Both the position numbers and the translations under genes were made by a program. From NCBI RefSeq assembly GCF_000981225.1, contig NZ_LAJC01000002.1:1-64000 (forward strand): 64,000 bases of DNA, given 5' to 3'. This document shows positions 60,585-64,000 of this stretch, in pieces. The notes below the pieces were generated by a model. It was not told the DNA's origin, ran no database searches, and saw only the letters and a list, made by a program, of their open reading frames with translations. Numbering within the stretch: the first letter of the stretch is position 1; the number at the start of each line of letters is the position of its first letter. The DNA is from Allosalinactinospora lopnorensis. Its GTDB lineage: Bacteria > Actinomycetota > Actinomycetes > Streptosporangiales > Streptosporangiaceae.

Positions 60585-62966
60585 TCAGCCGCCGGCCAGC
60601 CGGCCGAGCACCGCCGGCAGCTTCTCCTCGTAGGCGACCGCGAGCCTGCGGGTGGCGCGTGTGATCGCCACGTAGAGGTCGTGGCCTCCGGTGGGGGAGG
60701 CGTCGAGCATGCCCGAGGGGTCGACGACGACCACCGCGTCGAACTCCAGGCCCTTGGACTGGGTGGGGGTGAGGACGCAGGAGGGGCGGTCCAGGACCTC
60801 CGGTGTCGCCGCGGCCGCGGCCTCGGGAAGCAGCCCGGCGATCTCGGTGTGCCTGGCCTCGGGAGCGATCACCGCGAGGCGCCCCTCGCCGATCGCCTCC
60901 AGCTCCGATCGCACCAGCGCGGGAAGCCCGGTGGCCAGGTCGCCGCGGGGCAGCCGCACCGCGCGGGGCGGCGTGTCGCCGTCCCGCACCGACTCGGGGG
61001 GCTCCTGGTCCGGTGCGATCGCTTCGAGCACATCGGCGGCGACCTCCATGATCTGGACCGGTGTCCGGTAGTTGACCAGCAGGCGCTCCTCGCGCAGCCG
61101 GTCGCGGACGTAGCGTTCCAGCATCCCGCTCCAGGAGCGCGCCCCCGCGGCGTTCCCGGTCTGGGCGAGGTCGCCCACGACCGTCAGCGACCTGGTCGGA
61201 ACACGGCGCATCACCGCGCGCCAGGCCATCTCCGACAGCTCCTGGGCCTCGTCCACGATCACGTGCCCGTAGGCCCAGGTGCGATCGGCCGCGGCCAGGT
61301 CGGCCGTTGTCGCGGCGGGGCCGGGGTCGCGGTGGCGCTCGGCCAGGCCCGCCGCGTCCATCATCCCGGTCTCGAACAGCCCGGTGTACTCCAGGACGCC
61401 CTGGACGTAGCGTTCCTCCTCCCGGCGCCGCTCCGCGGCCCGGCGTTCGCGCGCCCGCTCTTCGCTGTCGTCCTCACCGAGCAGCTCGGCCGCCTCGTCG
61501 AGCAGCGGGACATCGCCCACCGTCCACGGCGCGTCCGGAGAGCGCAGCAGCGGACGCCACTCGTGCGGGGCGAACGCCTCCTCGCCGAGGAGCGGCGCGG
61601 CCCCCTCGACCGCCGACTCCAGCAGCGCGGGATCACTCAGCAGCTCGCCGATGAGTCTTTCGGGGGTGAGCAGGGGCCACAGCCGGTCCAGCGCCGCCCG
61701 GACCGCGGGCTCGGTCCACAGGATCCGGCGCGCGTAGGCCGTGTCCTCCTCGGTGCGCAGCTTCGCCTCGGGATTCTCCAGCTCCGGCAGCCCGGACTCC
61801 TCCAGCAGGCCCTCGGTCTCCTCGACCTCGCGCACCGACTGCTCCAGCTGGGCGTCCTGGGCGCGTGCCAGCTCCCACAGCATCTCGTTGACGAAGAGCT
61901 TGCGGGCCTTGTTGTGCGGCAGGCCCAGGTCCCGGGCGCGCCCGCGGATGTGGGCGCACGTACGGCGGTCCACCCGCAGGACCGTCCCCTCGGCCTCGAC
62001 CACCAGGTCGCCCTCGGGCAGCCGCTGCCGATCGGCGACGGCCGCCTCGACGAGCTCCGCCATCCGCAGCGCCCCTTTGACGGCGGCCGCCTTCGGGGGG
62101 TCGACCGCTGCTGCGCGGACTCCCGGGTGCAGTTCGCCGATGGTCGTCAGCACCACGTCGGTCTCGCCGAGCGACGGCAGCACCTGCCCGATGTAGCGCA
62201 GGAACACGGCGTTGGGGCCGACCACGAGCACGCCGCGGCGTTCCAGCGTCGTCCGGTGCGTGTACAGCAGGTAAGCGGCACGGTGCAGCGCCGCGACGGT
62301 CTTCCCTGTTCCGGGGCCGCCCTGCACCACCAGCGCGCCCGGAAGCTCGGAGCGGATCACCCGGTCCTGCTCCGACTGGATGGTGGCCACGATGTCGCCC
62401 ATACGGCCGGTGCGTTCCTGGCGCAGCGTGGCCAGTAGGGCGGCTTCGCCGACCAGGGTGCGGCGGTCGGAGTCGGTGAGCCCTTCCAGGTCGAACACCT
62501 CGTCGTCGAGATCGACGACGGTCCGGTCGCGGGTGTGGATGTGGCGGCGGCGCGTCAGGCCGCACGGCGATGAGGGGGTGGCCACATAGAAGGGGCGCGC
62601 CGCCGGCGCGCGCCAGTCGATCAGCATCGGCTCGTGGTCCTCGTCGCGCAGGCCGATGCGCCCGATGTAGAGGGTCTCCCCGCCGACGCCGTCGACGCCC
62701 TCGTGGTCGATCCGGCCGAAGCACAGCCTGTTCTCCACGGCCGAGAGCTGCGCTAGGCGGCCGGCGCGCTCTCCGACCTGCGCTTCGCGTTCTGTCCGGG
62801 CGGCGTAGCCTCCGCCGCCGCCCTGGGCGTAGGCACTCCGGAGAGCATCGTGCGTGCCCTCGCGCAGGGTGTCCAGCCGCGCGTACAGTCGCGACACGTA
62901 GGACTGCTCCTCATCGAGGGCGGAACCGCGGGCGTGCTCCGATCCGGCTTGACACTGCTCCGACAC
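60585..62966 (-). CDS. helD: HelD-type UvrD/Rep-like ATPase, RNA polymerase recycling factor
   Basis: 793 aa from GTG 62966 (MSEQCQAGSEHARGSALDEE). The N-terminal coiled-coil arm (residues about 15-75) is the part that enters the RNA polymerase secondary channel in this family. Walker A is VVQGGPGTGKTVAALHRAAY near 213, Walker B is VIVDEAQELSEMAWR near 565 and motif VI is DLYVAITRATRRLAV near 765. The size and layout match the class II actinobacterial HelD. It releases stalled polymerase from DNA; some relatives (HelR) confer rifampicin tolerance. No rifamycin-associated inverted repeat is seen upstream. It is divergent from the trp leader. Confidence 0.9.
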   Translation of the reverse strand: MSEQCQAGSEHARGSALDEEQSYVSRLYARLDTLREGTHDALRSAYAQGGGGGYAARTEREAQVGERAGRLAQLSAVENRLCFGRIDHEGVDGVGGETLYIGRIGLRDEDHEPMLIDWRAPAARPFYVATPSSPCGLTRRRHIHTRDRTVVDLDDEVFDLEGLTDSDRRTLVGEAALLATLRQERTGRMGDIVATIQSEQDRVIRSELPGALVVQGGPGTGKTVAALHRAAYLLYTHRTTLERRGVLVVGPNAVFLRYIGQVLPSLGETDVVLTTIGELHPGVRAAAVDPPKAAAVKGALRMAELVEAAVADRQRLPEGDLVVEAEGTVLRVDRRTCAHIRGRARDLGLPHNKARKLFVNEMLWELARAQDAQLEQSVREVEETEGLLEESGLPELENPEAKLRTEEDTAYARRILWTEPAVRAALDRLWPLLTPERLIGELLSDPALLESAVEGAAPLLGEEAFAPHEWRPLLRSPDAPWTVGDVPLLDEAAELLGEDDSEERARERRAAERRREEERYVQGVLEYTGLFETGMMDAAGLAERHRDPGPAATTADLAAADRTWAYGHVIVDEAQELSEMAWRAVMRRVPTRSLTVVGDLAQTGNAAGARSWSGMLERYVRDRLREERLLVNYRTPVQIMEVAADVLEAIAPDQEPPESVRDGDTPPRAVRLPRGDLATGLPALVRSELEAIGEGRLAVIAPEARHTEIAGLLPEAAAAATPEVLDRPSCVLTPTQSKGLEFDAVVVVDPSGMLDASPTGGHDLYVAITRATRRLAVAYEEKLPAVLGRLAGG

Positions 62967-63063
62967 GTGGTACCTTTCTTATGTGCTCTAATATGGGTGT
63001 ATTGTGTCCACAAGTAGCCATGTAGCTTAGCACTCGCCTCCGAGTCCAGCCAGGGCCGCTGGC

Positions 63064-63079
63064 GTAGGGCGCGCCCTAC
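63064..63079. promoter_or_regulatory. 16-bp perfect palindrome upstream of the trp leader
   Basis: GTAGGGCGCGCCCTAC is self-complementary and lies 34 bases before the leader-peptide ATG, within the helD/trp divergent region. It could be an operator; no binding protein can be named. Confidence 0.4.
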
Positions 63080-63113
63080 CGAACAGCCGGCGCGAGGCGC
63101 TACACTCCTTCCC

Positions 63114-63158
63114 ATGCGAACCGAGCCGACGACTCGTCAGTGGTGGCGCCGCTCCTAG
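63114..63158 (+). CDS. trpL: trp leader peptide
   Basis: A 14-codon ORF, MRTEPTTRQWWRRS, with tandem Trp codons at positions 10 and 11 (63141-63146). It is followed at once by a set of alternative hairpins and a terminator. This is the standard design for Trp-dependent attenuation: ribosomes stall at the Trp codons when charged tRNA-Trp is scarce. A comparable leader controls an anthranilate synthase gene in Streptomyces venezuelae. It lies 116 bases before the anthranilate synthase start. Confidence 0.88.
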   Translation: MRTEPTTRQWWRRS

Positions 63159-63219
63159 GCGGCGCTCAAGGTTCGCATTCCCTGACCAGCGGCCGCCCGT
63201 ACCGGCGGCCTTCGGTCCT
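63146..63219 (+). promoter_or_regulatory. trp attenuator
   Basis: GCGCCGC (63146-63152) pairs with GCGGCGC (63159-63165) across the leader stop codon. Downstream, GGCCGCC (63191-63197) pairs with GGCGGCC (63204-63210) and is followed by TTCGGTCCTTTT, a terminator. GCGGCGC can also pair partly with the GCCGCC of the terminator stem, which would give the antiterminator when the ribosome stalls at the Trp codons. Confidence 0.78.
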
Positions 63220-63274
63220 TTTCCGGCCACGGTCCGGTGCGGCGCCCGAAGACCCAGCGCGAAAAGGATCGGCC

Positions 63275-64000
63275 TTGGACGCGAACTCCACCTCCTACCG
63301 CACCGGTGGCGGCCTCGATATTCGCCGCACCGCGACACCCTGCACCCCCGACGTCCTCACCGAGCTGGTCCGCGACGTCGAGCACCGCCGCGGCGGGGTG
63401 CTGTCCTCCGGGATGGAGTATCCGGGCCGCTACAGCCGCTGGCACCTCGGCTACGTGGACCCCTGCCTCGAAGTGGCCGCACGCGGGCGCCGTGTCACCG
63501 CGACCGCCCTGAACGACCGGGGGCGCGTCCTGACGCCCGTCATCGCCCATGCGCTGGGCGAGCACGGCGAGGCGACCGCCGCCGGCGGCACCGCGGAGGT
63601 CACCGTCCCCGAGCCCGGGGGGTTCTTCACCGAGGAGCAGCGCAGCCGCCGGCCGAGCGTCTTCTCCGTGCTGCGCTCCATCGTCGCGCTGTTCTCCTCC
63701 GACGCCGACCCGCACCTCGGTCTGTACGGGGCCTTCGGCTACGACCTCGCGTTCCAGTTCGAACCGATCGAGCAGGTCCTGGAACGCGCCCCGGAGGACC
63801 GCGACCTCGTGCTGCACCTGCCCGACGCGATCGTGGTACGCGACCGCAAGCGCGAGACCTGCCTCCGCTACACCTACGACTTCACCGTCCCCGCGTCGTT
63901 CACCGGCGACCGGGAGGGTGCCGCGACCGACGGACTGGCGCGCCGGACCGATCCCACCCCGGCCGTCGTGGCCGCCGAGACCCCAGCGCAGCCCGAGCCC
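63275..64000 (+). CDS. trpE: anthranilate synthase, probably the fused TrpE-TrpG form (3' end off the window)
   Basis: TTG 63275 with AAAAGGATC upstream. The frame is open to the edge (242 codons). It starts LDANSTSYRTGGGLDIRRTA and continues with RRGGVLSSGMEYPGRYSRWH, LGYVDPCLEVAARGRRVTA, LRSIVALFSSDADPHLGLYG and AFGYDLAFQFEPIE. This is the N-terminal part of the TrpE family, including the region around the Trp feedback site (SSGMEYPGRYSRW). The arrangement is that of the fused TrpE(G) enzyme in streptomycetes and rhizobia. It would convert chorismate and glutamine to anthranilate for Trp or a secondary metabolite. Expression is under the leader attenuator. Confidence 0.9.
   Translation, partial: MDANSTSYRTGGGLDIRRTATPCTPDVLTELVRDVEHRRGGVLSSGMEYPGRYSRWHLGYVDPCLEVAARGRRVTATALNDRGRVLTPVIAHALGEHGEATAAGGTAEVTVPEPGGFFTEEQRSRRPSVFSVLRSIVALFSSDADPHLGLYGAFGYDLAFQFEPIEQVLERAPEDRDLVLHLPDAIVVRDRKRETCLRYTYDFTVPASFTGDREGAATDGLARRTDPTPAVVAAETPAQPEP

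Noticed and set aside
60681-62438. 585-codon plus-strand frame opposite helD
   Set aside because: Antisense shadow of a well-conserved ATPase.
62967-63113. Rifamycin-associated element upstream of helD
   Set aside because: No match to an inverted repeat of that type could be seen, so rifampicin induction is not claimed.

Overview
This 64-kb window is high-GC DNA from an actinomycete. Supporting features are GTG and TTG starts, a 6C-type small RNA, a RamB/isocitrate lyase pair, a class II HelD, an LCP cell-wall ligase, a FolP2-type paralogue and a trp attenuator with tandem Trp codons. The set resembles Nocardiopsaceae or streptomycetes, but the genus is inference. It looks like ordinary chromosome: there are no rRNA or tRNA genes, no insertion sequence, no prophage and no CRISPR array.

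Layout. 1-10 kb: SelW-like protein, acyl-CoA synthetase, TetR and the oxidoreductase it faces, Pcm, CapA-like protein, aldo/keto reductase, sulfotransferase, sirtuin. 10.5-15.5 kb: the most accessory-looking part, with a 1059-aa NACHT STAND NTPase and a DUF3060-like lipoprotein whose promoter and 5' end are duplicated in tandem. 15.5-24.8 kb: Ung, MgtC-like protein, GH15 hydrolase, a divergent YczE/MocR pair, a second acyl-CoA synthetase, a divergent RidA/HxlR pair. 25-35.5 kb: lipase, MoaA, RtcB, 6C RNA, dodecin, TldD/TldE, chitinase-like protein, flavin reductase. 35.5-45 kb: LCP ligase with an OmpA-like remnant behind it, an Lrp-FolP2-RraA cluster, GntR regulator facing a CynX/NimT-type exporter, CPBP protease, two secreted proteins. 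45-55.7 kb: isocitrate lyase/RamB, acyl-CoA dehydrogenase with a hotdog protein and TetR, SRPBCC protein, cation exchanger, DUF1989/GntR operon. 55.7-64 kb: two flavoprotein monooxygenases around a double-HTH regulator, DUF6928 protein, HelD, trp leader and the start of anthranilate synthase.

Genes working together. Fatty-acid and acetyl-CoA metabolism recurs: two long-chain acyl-CoA synthetases, an acyl-CoA dehydrogenase, isocitrate lyase and RamB. Many loci pair a regulator with one target gene: TetR/oxidoreductase, MocR/YczE, HxlR/RidA, RamB/aceA, GntR/MFS, GntR-DUF1989 and the double-HTH regulator with a monooxygenase.

Quality warning. About thirteen otherwise intact genes carry fourteen frameshifts. 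Most look like loss of one base right after a GC dinucleotide at a codon wobble position. This is better explained by assembly or base-calling error than by gene decay, so the affected genes are annotated here as single coding regions.

Best leads: the NACHT NTPase, the Lrp-FolP2-RraA cluster, the duplicated lipoprotein locus, the three-hairpin 6C RNA, the trp attenuator and several clear operator palindromes.
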